Positions 47,601-58,867 are shown, counted from the first letter of the stretch. The stretch: 64,000 bases of DNA from Lolium rigidum (GCF_022539505.1 NW_025899960.1:370268-434267), one strand, 5' to 3'. Numbers and translations: made by a program. Notes: generated from the letters alone by a model not told the origin.

Positions 47601-50600
47601 AGGTTTGTTTCTAACCAACAATTTTCTCGCTTCTTCAAAAGGAACTCCTCTTGAGCATTCCGTTTGGTTCTATTTATCATTGCAGTGTGGAATCCCCTGT
47701 CACTATGAGACGTTTTTAGTACAATATCTGTTTTCTTCAGAAATTTTCTTGCACTAGACTTATGACCTTCACTTGATTTCAGTTGCACATAAGCTATTTA
47801 ATTCCATTCGTGGTTATGTGCTTAGGCTGTTGTTTGCCCTGCCACTTACTGGCTTACGTATTTCATTTTATCACCACACTGCAAATTTTAGCTTGGACTG
47901 CAGATTTTATGTAACTAAAATAGCCAGTTTGTTCTACATTTGCTACACACACACAGACACACTGACATGCTTACCTACATCTAAGGAATGCTTGCTCCCT
48001 CCGTTCTAAATTAATTGACGCATATTTGTCTAGATACCTACGCGTTTTAGTGTGGAGATACATGCGAATCTAGACAAATATGCATCAATTAATTTGGAAC
48101 GGAGGGAGTATTATAATTACCTTACTGGTTGATCATTTGGTAGACTTCAGTAACTCATGTAGTCTTTCTAATTTCTATCTGTACCTTCAAATATACACAG
48201 ATATGGGAAGATATCCTTGGCTTCGAGAACTGTGAGTTCTACATTAAAAGATGGCCTCAGTTGGTCGGAATGCAATTTGAAGATGTGCTGATTAGCTTTC
48301 CTGATGCTGTTCCATGTGGAGTAAAGATGGCAGCTTACGGGGGCAAAATTATTTTAAATCCTGATGATTGTTATGTCATGCAAGAAGGTGATGAGGTGAT
48401 AGTAATTGCAGAAGACGATGATACGTATGCCCCGGCACCATTACCCAAGGTACTTTACTTATCTTCATAACCCACTGCGTCAACTGAATTTTCCTGTATA
48501 TTACGTTTATCAGTAACTTTAATAGTTTGCTGTGTGTTTTCTTAGGGTTTGTAGCAAGTGCCATCTAACGCCATATTGTGCCTACTGTATTAAAAACTTG
48601 CTGATTCATCTTGATTCTCGAAAATCATTTCTTGCCTTAATGTGGGCCATCAACTTGTGCTACAGAATTTCCCTTAAAACTTCACATGAACTCTTCTTAA
48701 GCACCCTGAGAAAAGTTCTGTTATTAGCATACATGAAGTGAAACACAACTTGATTGCTTTCTCTTTAAGATTTGAGAAGTATCCCTCCCCTCTTTTGTTC
48801 AGTGAGCACCAAAAGTGCAAATGCAGAATACCGTTTTTATGCTTTACAGATGTCAGATTCGAGGCTTTTGACTCTTCACTTTCTGGAACTATAAACTAGC
48901 CATCTTAGCTTCCTAAAATAGTTTAGTGTAGACACTGCACATATATAGAAATCCTGTAATGAAGTTTACAAAAGCAAAGTCGATTTTATTATTCAGGTTA
49001 AAGAAGCTGTTTACATAGACATTGTTCGCCATGAAAGATACCCTCAGAAGATTCTTCTTTGTGGAATGCGACGGGATATAGATGATATGATTGTGGTAAG
49101 CCCTTTCTTCAAGCCCCTAATTACCTTTTCTCTGTAAACTTGTGCAGGTTAAGAGAGGCTATCCGCCTAAAGATTTTGTTGTTCCAAAGTCTCCAGAAAG
49201 AATATTATTTTGTGGTTGGCGACGTGATATGGAAGATATGATAATGGTAACTTGATTATGGATACAAATTGGCATTCTCATGCTCTTCTGGAATATTCAT
49301 GTGGATATAATGCATTCATTTGTAGAACAGAACACACAAAGAAGATAATTTTTGCTAAATACTACTATATAACTTCCTCATACTAATAATATGACCCTGT
49401 TGTATGGACTCTAGATCAAAGTTGTAAGCAACCGTAAGAATTGTTTATACATAAAATATCATGCCATTATCAAACCATGTACAGATATACATCCTGGTAA
49501 AAAAAAAGTACAGATATGCGTCAACAGACCTTTTGTTTATCTCAATTCCAGGCATAGTTCTCTTAGTTTGGCGCAGAATAGGTCAACAACATATCATAAC
49601 TTGATTTTAGATATTCAGGTACTGGATGCTTTCCTAGCCCCAGGGTCAGAGTTGTGGATGTTCAATGATGTCCCTGAAATAGACCGAGAAAGAAAGCTAA
49701 TTGAAGGAGGTCTGGACTTCAGTCGTCTAGAAAATATTACGTTGGTTCATCGTGAAGGAAATGCTGTCATTCGCCGTCACTTGGAGAGCCTCCCTTTAGA
49801 ATCATTTGATTCTGTAAGTTCTGCTAAAATAAGAATTTTTTTTGGGATTGAGTACTCTCGAGCTTACTATGAGCTTGATCTGGTCCTTTCATCTGACTGA
49901 GCTGCCTATGACATTGCAGATATTGATTTTGGCAGATGAATCTGTGGAAGATTCAGCAATACAAGCTGATTCGAGGTCTCTTGCAACGCTATTGCTGATC
50001 AGAGATATTCAGGTTCTTCTAGAAATACTATTTTGGTTTTCAATCATCTGTCCTCAACTCCTGATGCGTTAAGAAAATCTTTTCATGAACTGATTATATC
50101 TGCTGCACTTCTAAATACTGCAGGCAAAACGACTTCCATACAAGGAAGCTTTCCGAGGAGAAAGCTTCTCAGAAGGTTCTTGGATGGGGGAGATGCTACA
50201 AGCATCTGATAAATCTGTCATAATCAGTGAAATACTGGACCCTAGGACAAAAAATTTACTAGCCATGTCAAAGATCAGCGACTATGTTCTTTCAAATGAA
50301 CTTGTGAGCATGGCACTGGCGATGGTTGCAGAAGACCGGCAAATAAATTACGTCTTAGAGGAGCTCTTTGCTGAAGAGGTATGGTTCAAAATGTCTGCAG
50401 TAAGCACTCTTGTCAGGTTTATGTATTAGCACTACAAATCTCTTATGCTGCATTTGAACACTTCTGCAGGGGAATGAACTGCAAATACGACAATCTGAGC
50501 TGTACCTCCGAGAAGACGAGGAGCTGAATTTCTTTGAGGTGATGCTACGAGCAAGGCAGAGGAAAGAGGTTGTCATCGGGTACCGTCTCGAGGATGCCGA

Positions 50601-50688
50601 GCGTGCCATAATCAACCCGCCGGACAAAGTCTCGAGGCGGAGGTGGTCACGTAAGGATGCTTTTGTTGCCATAGCTGAGAAAGAATGA
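44647..50688 (+). CDS. CASTOR: CASTOR nuclear ion channel, 12 coding exons plus one alternative exon
   Basis: Exons: 44647-45054, 45141-45212, 45308-45934, 46897-47079, 47269-47328, 47399-47602, 48201-48449, 49148-49246 (or 48997-49095), 49619-49813, 49920-50012, 50124-50378, 50470-50688. All introns are GT-AG and phase 0, giving 887 residues, close to the length I recall for the rice protein. It opens MPLDPDNSPPPPP with a Pro/Arg-rich N-terminus (1-128). Four membrane segments lie near 129-146, 207-223, 264-282 and 316-337, with pore filter ADAGNHA at 301-307 and two RCK-type regulatory domains from about 350 on. CASTOR with POLLUX forms the nuclear-envelope cation channel needed for symbiotic calcium spiking. 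A (TCC)8 run encodes eight Ser at 191-198. No stop or frameshift: the gene looks functional. Confidence 0.95.
46415..46818. mobile_element. Stowaway-type MITE in CASTOR intron 3, probably with a nested insert
   Basis: Ends CTCCCTCCTTCTCC and (inverted) CTCCCTCCGTCTCAAC, flanked by TA (46413-46414, 46819-46820). At 404 bp it is longer than usual. From about 46611 a segment with GGTTGTTTGGCT and an inverted CCATGGAATT pair looks like a second MITE nested inside. Confidence 0.75.
47995..48108. mobile_element. Stowaway MITE in CASTOR intron 6
   Basis: 114 bp with near-perfect inverted arms starting CTCCCTCCGTTC. Right flank TA; the left flank is TG, apparently a mutated TA. It folds into one long hairpin. 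Confidence 0.88.
48997..49095 (+). other. CASTOR: Alternative exon 8a of CASTOR
   Basis: 99 nt, phase 0, acceptor TTCAG and donor GTAAGC. It encodes 33 residues starting VKEAVYIDIVRHERYP and ending CGMRRDIDDMIV. 13 of 33 residues are identical to exon 8b, and the RRD-x2-DMI core is kept, so it is a tandem exon duplicate. The open frame and intact sites indicate selection. Confidence 0.8.
49148..49246 (+). other. CASTOR: Alternative exon 8b of CASTOR (the form expected in most transcripts)
   Basis: 99 nt, phase 0, acceptor TGCAG and donor GTAACT. It encodes VKRGYPPKDFVVPKSPER...CGWRRDMEDMIM, the form I recognise from rice CASTOR. Only 52 nt separate it from exon 8a. Confidence 0.88.
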
Positions 50689-51089
50689 CGTACGATCATA
50701 GATTACATGAAAATACACGCCTCACCAACATTAGCAGCAGATTGCTGTGGGGTGCCACCGTGTACGTCTGCAAGAAGAAGCACTAAGCGTGAGGGAGCAA
50801 AGTATGAAGAAGATAGTAGGATCAATCTAGGGTCTAGATACACCACCAGGCTACCTTCGCACATAGGTTCAGTTTACTGTATATTCTGTCTGAGAAACTT
50901 CTGGCAGCCCCAGTGGAGGCTATATAGAGATCAACCTTCCTTCGGGGTCTAGGCTCTTTAGGCTGTTGTACAGGCAGGCTATAGTGTTCATTAAACGGAG
51001 CAGCTGTAATACCAAGTGTAACTTTTCCTTTTTTGCAAATTGGAAGTGTACATGTGAGAAACAAGAAGCCTTTGTAGTCTGGAAGATGC
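50689..51089 (+). other. CASTOR 3' flank / 3' UTR
   Basis: About 400 bp after the stop with no coding frame or repeat. No canonical AATAAA is seen; the transcript end cannot be placed. Confidence 0.4.
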
Positions 51090-51735
51090 ATTTTTTTTAA
51101 GAAACTGTTTTTCATTAAGATTTACTCCCTCTGGTCGGATTTAATCGATGCGGAGAGAGGCCTGTGCATGCATGTTGTTAGTTGGCAGGCACGTCAATTT
51201 ATTCCGACCAGAGGTAGTAGATAGAATGAGGGTTTTCCAAATTGATGCACAAGGATCATCCACCCGTTTTTACAAGTAAAATTACTCCTCCCTACTACCC
51301 GCTGTCTGCTTTGCTAGCTCCCATAGGCCATAGCTCTAATTCTGCCATAGCTGCAGCTACCACTTGATTCATTTGCGAAAACTTTCTGTCGAATGTTCTT
51401 GCGTTGCGCGCCAACCAATAGACGCCTCATGCCTGCAATTGCCAGGACTGTGATATTCTTTCTTTGCTCTTGGGCTGGCTTGTGGCGATGGAGTAGAACC
51501 ACTGCCTGACAGTTTCGTGTTCTGATGGCACCATATCTGCTGCTCCCGGCGTTTGTCACAGGAGAAACCAGAACTCCCGAGAAGGGGCATTCGGTGAGCA
51601 GTTGGTCGATGCTTTCCAGTTCTAGATCACAGAAGGTGCACCGATACAGGGATTTAAGCCCTTGTTTTTGCAGTCTGTCTAGTGTGTCCAGCAGTAAGGT
51701 GCCAAGTGGGAACCTACCTAAATCTCACTTATTTT
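51090..51735 (-). mobile_element. LINE relic, minus strand, interrupted by a MITE
   Basis: The minus strand encodes zf-RVT-like pieces: DTLDRLQKQGLKSLYRC near 51690-51640, CTFCDLELESIDQLLTECPF near 51645-51585, and ARNARTFDRKFSQMNQVV near 51405-51350. A T-run at 51091-51098 may be the poly-A end. A Stowaway MITE (51125-51217) is nested in the tail. Frameshifted and non-functional. Confidence 0.6.
51125..51217. mobile_element. Stowaway MITE downstream of CASTOR
   Basis: 93 bp; ends CTCCCTCTGGTCGG and (inverted) CTACCTCTGGTCGG, flanked by TA on both sides (51123-51124, 51218-51219). Confidence 0.85.
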
Positions 51736-51786
51736 TTCAATAAGAGATGCTTTATTATTTAAAAGGTTTAATCATTACAACCGGCT

Positions 51787-53146
51787 GCTTAGTTCCTGCT
51801 CGTCCTCGAGTAGGTAAACGATAAAAAAAGTAATTTCTGTAGTGACATGCTTCTTACATAACCTTGATCATACTATTACAAAGCATATGAGATGAATGAA
51901 GTGACTCAAGGCAATGATCTATAGTTGCTAACAAATAGATAACATATAGCAAAACTTTTCATGAAGAGTACTTTTAAGATAAGCATCAAAAGCCTTGCAC
52001 AAGAGTTAACTCATAAAGCAATAGATTCAAAGTAAAGGCATCGAAGCAACACAAAGGAAGATTTAAGTTTCAGCAGTTGCTTTCAACTTTCAACATGCAT
52101 ATCTCATGGATAATTGTCAACATAAAGTAATATAATAAGTGCAAATAAGCAAGTATGTAAGAATCAATGCACAGTTGACACAAGTGTTTGCTTCTAAGAT
52201 GGAAGGAAGTAGGTAAACTGACTCAGCATAAAGTAAAAGAAAGGCCCTTCGCAGGGGGAAGCAGGGATTAAATCATGTGCTAGAGCTTTTTAAGTTTTGA
52301 AATCATATAGAGAGCATAAAAGTAAAGTTTTGAGAGGTGTTTGTTGTTGTCAACGAATGGTAGTGGGCACTCTAACCCCCTTGCCAAACAGACTTTCAAA
52401 GAGCGGCTCCCATGAAGGACGTTATCTCTACCAGCAAGGTAGATCATCCCTCTTCTCTTATGTTTACACATGTACTTTAGTTTCATTATTTATGGTTGAC
52501 ACTCCTCCCAACCTTTTGCTTACACAAGCCATGGCTAACCGAATCCTCGGGTGCCTTCCATCAATCACATACCATGGAGGAGTGTCTATTTGCAAAATTA
52601 AGTTGCTTACTGATGAATCAGAGCAAAACATGTGAAGAGAATTATTAGTGAAGTTTGATTAATTGGGGGCTGGGAACCCCATTGCCAGCTCTTTTTGCAA
52701 AATTATTGGATAAGCGGATGTAGCCACTAGTCCATTGGTGAAAGCTGCCCAACAAGATTGAAAGATAAAACACCACATACTTCCTCATGAGCTATAAAAC
52801 ATTGACACAAATAAGAGGTAATAAAGTTTTGAATTGTTTAAAGGTAGCACATGAAGTATTTACTTGGAATGGCAGAAAATACCACATAGTAGGTAGGTAT
52901 GGTGGACACAAATGGCATAGGTTTTGGCTCAAGGTTTTGGATGCACGAGAAGCATTCCCTCTCAGTACAAGGCTTTGGGCTAGCAAGGTTGTCTGAAGCA
53001 AACACAAGTATGAACCGGTACAGCAAAACTTACATAAGAACTTATTGCAAGCATTATAATACTCTACACTGTCTTCCTTGTTGCTCAAACACTTTTACCA
53101 GAAAATATCTAGACCTTAAGAGAGACCAATCATGCAAACCAATTTC
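51787..53146 (-). repeat. 3' interior repeat of X, left copy
   Basis: Aligns end to end with 57399-58758, both 1360 bp, with only a small number of differences by eye. Non-coding. Confidence 0.9.
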
Positions 53147-53528
53147 AACAAGCTCTATAGTAGTTCTCCACTAATAGGTTTAAACTACATGAAAAAAAAC
53201 TTAATCATGATCTACTTGAGAGCTCAAAACAATTGCCAAGTGTCAAATTATCCAAGACATGATGAGGCATTTTCTGTTTCCAACCAAATAGCAATAAATG
53301 CAATAGCTTCCAACTTTTACCATTGAACATTAAAAGTAAAACGAAGAACACAAGTGTTCATATGAAAAAGCGGAGCGTGTCTCTCTCCCACACAAGGATT
53401 GCTAGGATCTGAATTTATTCAAACATAAACAAAAATAAAAACACACAGACGCTCCAAGTAAAGCACATATGATGTGACCGAATAAAAATATAGTTTCAAT
53501 AGAAGAAACCTGATAAGTTGATGAAGAA

Positions 53529-53549
53529 GGGGATGCCTTGGGCATCCCC
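53529..53549 (-). repeat. Conserved GGGGATGCC hairpin (copy in X)
   Basis: Stems GGGGATGCC and GGCATCCCC with loop TTG, next to AAGCTT, as in A and B. Confidence 0.75.
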
Positions 53550-54396
53550 AAGCTTAGACGCTTGAGTCTTCTTGAAATATGCAGGGATGAACCACGGGGG
53601 CATCCCCAAGCTTAGACTTTTCACTCTTCTTGATCATATATCATCCTCCTCTCTTGACCCTTGAAAACTTCCTCCACACCAAACTCAAAACAAACTCATT
53701 AGAGGGTTAGTGCATAATCAAAAATTCACATGTTCAGAGGTGACACAATCATTCTTAACACTTCGGACATTGCCCAAAGCTACTTGGAAGGTAATGGAAC
53801 AAAGAAATCCACCCAACACAGCGAAAGAAGCAATGCGAAATAAAAGGCAGAATCTGTCAAAACAGAACAGTCCGTAAAGACGAATTTTATTGAGGCACCA
53901 TACTTGCTCAGATGAAAATGCCCAAATTGAATGAAAGTTGCGTACATATCTGAGGATCACTCACGTACATTTGCATAATTTTCTGAGTTACCTACAGAGA
54001 ATTAGGCCCAGATTCGTGACAGCAAGAAATCTGTTTCTGCGCAGTAATCCAAATCTAGTATGAACCTTACTATCAAAGACTTTACTTGGCACAACATTGC
54101 AATAAAATAAAGATAATAAGAGGTTGCTACAGTAGTAACAACTTTCATTCAAAACAGTAGCAAAATAAACACATGGGTTATCTCCCAAGAAGTGCTTTCT
54201 TTATAGCCATTAAGATGGGCTCAGCAGTTTTAATGATGCACTCGCAAGGAATAAGAGTTGAAGCAAAAGAGAGCATCAAAAAGCAAATTCAAAACACATT
54301 TAAGTCTACCACATTTCCTATGCATAGGAATCTTGTACACAAATAAATTCATGAAGAACAAAGTGATAAGCATAAGAAGATAAAACAAGAGTAACT

Positions 54397-55575
54397 TCAA
54401 AATTTTAAGCATATAGAGAGGTGTTTTAGTACCATGCAAATTTCTACAACCATATTTTCCTCTCTCATAATAATTTCAGTAGCTTCATGAACAAACTCAA
54501 CAACATAACTATCACATACAGCATGCTTTTCATGATTCACAAACACATAATTTTTATCAAGCTCAAAAATAGTGCGATTAAAACTTTCAAACACACTTTT
54601 ATCAATAATATAACAAGATGGTTGATCAATCTCAAGAGATATGGGACTCATAGATAATGTCAAGACCTCTCCAATCCCATTTTCATTAGTAGTACAATTA
54701 ATATTATCAAGTAACATAGGACCATCATCAAGAGCTTTATCATAAACATTTGCTACGCAAAATTCTTTAGTACCATGCATTTCGACATCGGGCACAAACA
54801 AAGCATTATCATAAGATTTATCAAAGTAGCATGGATTATCATAAATAACAGTAGCATAATTATTCTCACAAGTTTTACTCATAGGGAATATTTCAAGAGA
54901 ATCCACGGGAACATAACATTCAACCTCTTTCGGTAAGCATGGAGGACAATCAAATAGTGTAAGAGATAAAGAGTTACTCTCATTAGAAGGTTGGCATGGG
55001 TAGCTAATCCATTCTTCCTCCTTTTGTTCATCACTCTCCTCTTCTTTTTCATCCAATGAGCTTTCGGGTTCATCAATTTCCTCCTCTTTTTCATCCAATG
55101 AGCTTTCAGGTTCATCAATTTCTTCTTCCACTGGTTCCTGCAAATTGTGAGTGCATTCTTGTGCATTAATGAGTCTCTCTTTATAATCAATGATATATGG
55201 ATTATCAGTGTAACTTTCATTGCAAAAATTAAGGATAGAAGAGACATAATCTTTAAGGTCCTTACAAACAACACAAGTTTCATAGTTTTTAGCAATGAAG
55301 GATTCGATCTCAGAAGCTCCCATAAACAAAACAAATTGTTCTACTTCTTCGAACCCAAAATGAATATAGCTATTCCAATTATAGTTTTTAATTAAAACTT
55401 CCTCACTAAAGCCACATTGAAATTTAAGATGTTTAGTATCCTGTTGAGAGCAACAGTTTATATCATGGCGTTTAAGCAAGATTTTAGCAATTGTATTTAA
55501 TTTTTCTATCACAGCACTCATAACTTTACCCGCTCTTGATTCTCTATAATTATTATATAATTCTATAAGCTCCAA
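54397..55575 (-). CDS. Acidic 392-residue protein of element X, unknown function
   Basis: Intact frame from MELIELYNNYRES at 55575 to 54397, the only ORF of X, placed where gag sits in A and B. It shows no gag core, CCHC knuckle, protease or membrane segment. The first 120 residues contain paired cysteines (for example CVVCKDL). The middle has two copies of a 14-residue Glu-rich unit (42-bp tandem repeat, roughly 55038-55121) and more acidic sequence. The last 200 residues are Cys- and Asp-rich. It could be a captured host sequence or a fast-evolving structural protein of a non-autonomous partner element; I do not recognise a family. Intactness suggests recent activity or selection. Confidence 0.6.
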   Translation of the reverse strand: MELIELYNNYRESRAGKVMSAVIEKLNTIAKILLKRHDINCCSQQDTKHLKFQCGFSEEVLIKNYNWNSYIHFGFEEVEQFVLFMGASEIESFIAKNYETCVVCKDLKDYVSSILNFCNESYTDNPYIIDYKERLINAQECTHNLQEPVEEEIDEPESSLDEKEEEIDEPESSLDEKEEESDEQKEEEWISYPCQPSNESNSLSLTLFDCPPCLPKEVECYVPVDSLEIFPMSKTCENNYATVIYDNPCYFDKSYDNALFVPDVEMHGTKEFCVANVYDKALDDGPMLLDNINCTTNENGIGEVLTLSMSPISLEIDQPSCYIIDKSVFESFNRTIFELDKNYVFVNHEKHAVCDSYVVEFVHEATEIIMREENMVVEICMVLKHLSICLKF

Positions 55576-55833
55576 ATAGGTTGTAGGAATAATAGCAGTT
55601 TTTAATTTTTCGATTTTTCAAATTTTTATGGATTTTTGGGTATATGAGGAAAATAAAAGAAAACAAAAATAAACTAGACAAAAGTAAACTAAGCAAAATA
55701 AAACAAGACAGAAATAAAGTAAGCACAAATAAACTAGACAAAAGTAAACTAAGCAAGACAAAGTAAAACAAAACAAAAACAGAGAGAGAGGTAGAGTGTA
55801 CTCCCCAGGTGAACTTATGAGTAGAGCTATGCC

Positions 55834-55851
55834 TCCCCGGCAACAGCGCCA
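55834..55851 (-). other. Primer binding site of X, tRNA-Asp type with one mismatch
   Basis: Minus strand TGGCGCTGTTGCCGGGGA; one base differs from the site in A and D. Confidence 0.85.
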
Positions 55852-55862
55852 GAAAACAGTCT

Positions 55863-57387
55863 TGATAACCCACAAGTATAGGGGATCGCGGCAGTCTTCG
55901 AGGGAAGTAAAACCCAAATTTATTGATTCGACACAAGGGGAGGTAAAGAATACTTATAAGCCTTAACAACCGAGTTGTCAATTCAGCTGCACCTGGAAAA
56001 GCACTAGTAACAGGGGTGATGTGAAAGTAGCAGTGATATGAGAGCAGTAGTAACAGTAACACAGCAGCAATAATAGTAATATGAGAGCAATGGCACCAGA
56101 AAATAGTTGATACTACTTCCAATGAATGTAGAACGAGTATATGATGATGAAAGATGGACCGGGGTTCCCAGCTATCTACACTAGTGGCAACTCTCCAATA
56201 ACAAGTGTTGGGTGAACAAATTACAGTCGGGCAATTGATAGGATTGAAATAGCATTAAGACAGAATATCAAGATCATTAATCATGTAGGCATGTTTTCCA
56301 TATATAGTCATACGTGCTCGCAATGAGAAACTTGTACAACATCTTTTGTCCTACCAGCCGGTGGCAGCAGGGCCTCTAGGGAATCTACTCGGAAATTAAG
56401 GCACTCCTTTTAATAGAGCACCGGAGCAAAGCATTAACACTCCGTGAAAACATGTGATCCTCATATCTAAGCCTTCCCCTCCAGTTGTCCCAATTTCTGT
56501 CACTTTGGGGCCTTTGGTTCCGGACATAGACATGAGCATACAACTTGTAGATACAATCTAAGCAATAAGTATAGAGCTCAAATCTAAGATCATGCCACTC
56601 GGGCCCTAGTGACAAGCATTAAACACAACAAGATTGCAGCAACAATAACTTCATAAACTTTGTAGATAGACAATCATAACGTAACAATCCGTCGGATCCC
56701 GACAAACACAACACCGATTACATCGGATGAATCTCAATCATGTAAGGCAGCTCATGAGATCATTGTATTGAAGTACATGGGGGAGAGAATACCAACTAGC
56801 TACAGCTAGAACCCGTAGTCCATGGAGGAACTACTCACGGAGCATGATGGAGGCGATGGCGTTGATGGAGATGGCTTCCGGGGGCACTTCCCCGTCCCGG
56901 CAGGGTGCCGGAACGAGACTTCGTCCCCGAAACGGAGTTTCGCGATGGTGGCGGCGCCCCTGGAGTCTTTCCGGAGTTTCGTCAAAAGGTACTGCGTTTT
57001 TAGGTCGAAAGGGCTTAAATAGGCGAAGAGGCGGCGCAGAGGGGCGACAGGGTGGCCCCACACCGGGCCGGCGCGGCCGGGGTGTGGCCCGCGCGGCCCA
57101 CCTGTGTGGTGGCCCCCGGCTCTCCTCCGACTCTCCTTCGGTGTTCCGGATGCTTCCGGAAAAATAAGATGTTTGGTCTTCGTTTTGTCGAATTCCGAGA
57201 ATATTGCCCGAACAGCCTTTCTGGAACCAAAAACAGCAGAAAACAGGAACTGGCACTGTGGCATCTTGTTAATAGGTTAGTTCCAGAAAACGCATAAAAT
57301 CATCATAAAGTGTAACCAAAACATGTAAGTATTGTCATAAAACAAGCATGGAACATCAGAAATTATAGGTACGTTGGAGACGTATCA
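55863..57387 (-). repeat. LTR of element X (internal to the recombinant)
   Basis: 1525 bp; on the minus strand starts TGATACGTCTCCAACGTACC and ends CTTGTGGGTTATCA. TATA-like CCTATTTAAGCCC lies near 57011-57023 (minus). Its first part resembles the A/B/G LTRs; its end resembles the D LTR. Confidence 0.88.
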
Positions 57388-57398
57388 AGCATCCCCAA

Positions 57399-58758
57399 GC
57401 TTAGTTCATGCTCGTCCTCGAGTAGGTAAACGATAAAAAAAGTAATTTCTGTAGTGACATGCTTCTTACATAACCTTGATCATACTATTACAAAGCATAT
57501 GAGATGAATGAAGTGACTCAAGGCAATGATCTATAGTTGCTAACAAATAGATAACATATAGCAAAACTTCTCATGAAGAGTACTTTCAAGATAAGCATCA
57601 AAAGCCTTGCACAAGAGTTAACTCATAAAGCAATAGATTCAAAGTAAAGGCATCGAAGCAACACAAAGGAAGATTTAAGTTTCAGCAGTTGCTTTCAACT
57701 TTCAACATGCATATCTCATGGATAATTGTCAACATAAAGTAATATAATAAGTGCAAATAAGCAAGTATGTAAGAATCAATGCACAGTTGACACAAGTGTT
57801 TTCTTCTAAGATGGAAGGAAGTAGGTAAACTGACTCAGCATAAAGTAAAAGAAAGGCCCTTCACAGGGGGAAGCAGGGATCAAATCATGTGCTAGAGCTT
57901 TTTAAGTTTTGAAATCATATAGAGAGCATAAAAGTAAAATTTTGAGAGGTGTTTGTTGTTGTCAACGAATGGTAGTGGGCACTCTAACCCCCTTGCCAAA
58001 CAGACTTTCAAAGAGCGGCTCCCATGAAGGACGTTATCTCTACCAGCAAGGTAGATCATCCCTCTTCTCTTATGTTTACACATGTACTTTAGTTTCATTA
58101 TTTATGGTTGACACTCCTCCCAACCTTTTGCTTACACAAGCCATGGCTAACCGAATCCTCGGGTGCCTTCCATCAATCACATACCATGGAGGAGTGTCTA
58201 TTTGCAAAATTAAGTTGCTTACTGATGAATCGAGCAAAACATGTGAAGAGAATTATTAGTGAAGTTTAATTAATTGGGGCTGGGAACCCCATTGCCAGCT
58301 CTTTTTGCAAAATTATTGGATAAGCGGATGTAGCCACTAGTCCATTGGTGAAAGCTGCCCAACAAGATTGAAAGATAAAACACCACATACTTCCTCATGA
58401 GCTATAAAACATTGACACAAATAAGAGGTAATAAAGTTTTGAATTGTTTAAAGGTAGCACATGAAGTATTTACTTGGAATGGCGAGAAAATACCACATAG
58501 TAGGTAGGTATGGTGGACACAAATGGCATAGGTTTTGGCTCAAGGTTTTGGATGCACGAGAAGCATTCCCTCTCGGTACAAGGCTTTGGGCTAGCAAGGT
58601 TGTTTGAAGCAAACACAAGTATGAACCGATGCAGACAAAACTTACATAAGAACTTATTGCAAGCATTATAATACTCTACACTGTCTTCCTTGTTGCTCAA
58701 ACACTTTTACCAGAAAATATCTAGACCTTAAGAGAGACCAATCATGCAAACCAATTTC
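57399..58758 (-). repeat. 3' interior repeat of X, right copy
   Basis: Same sequence as 51787-53146. It ends abruptly at 58758 against a SINE-like sequence; on the other side it leads through polypurine tract AAGCTTGGGGATGC into the X LTR. Confidence 0.9.
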
Positions 58759-58867
58759 CCACTGAAGAATACTCCGCCTTTATGAGACACCAAAGTGTTC
58801 AATCTAGAATTTGAACTCTAGTGGGCTGGAGGTGCTAGTGCCCTCCTAACCATCCAACCACAGGTTG
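58759..58867 (-). mobile_element. tRNA-derived SINE fragment (Au-like)
   Basis: The minus strand begins AACCTGTGGTTGGATGGTTA (box A-like region) and has GAGTTCAAATTC (box B-like) about 45 bp on. This layout is what I recall of the Au SINE of grasses. The 3' part is cut at element X. Confidence 0.45.

Larger units (their letters stand above)
51787..58758 (-). mobile_element. Ty3/gypsy-like element X in interior-LTR-interior arrangement
   Basis: On the minus strand: a 1360-bp 3' interior ending in the polypurine tract (58758-57399), one full LTR (57387-55863), a tRNA-Asp-like primer site (55851-55834), then a full interior with one ORF (54397-55575) down to 51787. There the sequence stops just short of the polypurine tract. 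No outer LTRs are present. The 3' interior is recognisably that of A and B, but the gag-protease is replaced by an unrelated acidic ORF. Best read as two tandem or recombined copies with both ends lost. Confidence 0.85.

Noticed and set aside
48997..49246. A CASTOR model including both exons 8a and 8b
   Set aside because: Would need a 52-nt intron and would duplicate one structural segment; either exon alone gives the expected length.
56806..57264. 152- and 141-codon minus-strand frames
   Set aside because: Inside LTR X, overlapping in different frames, Arg/Pro-rich; not genes.
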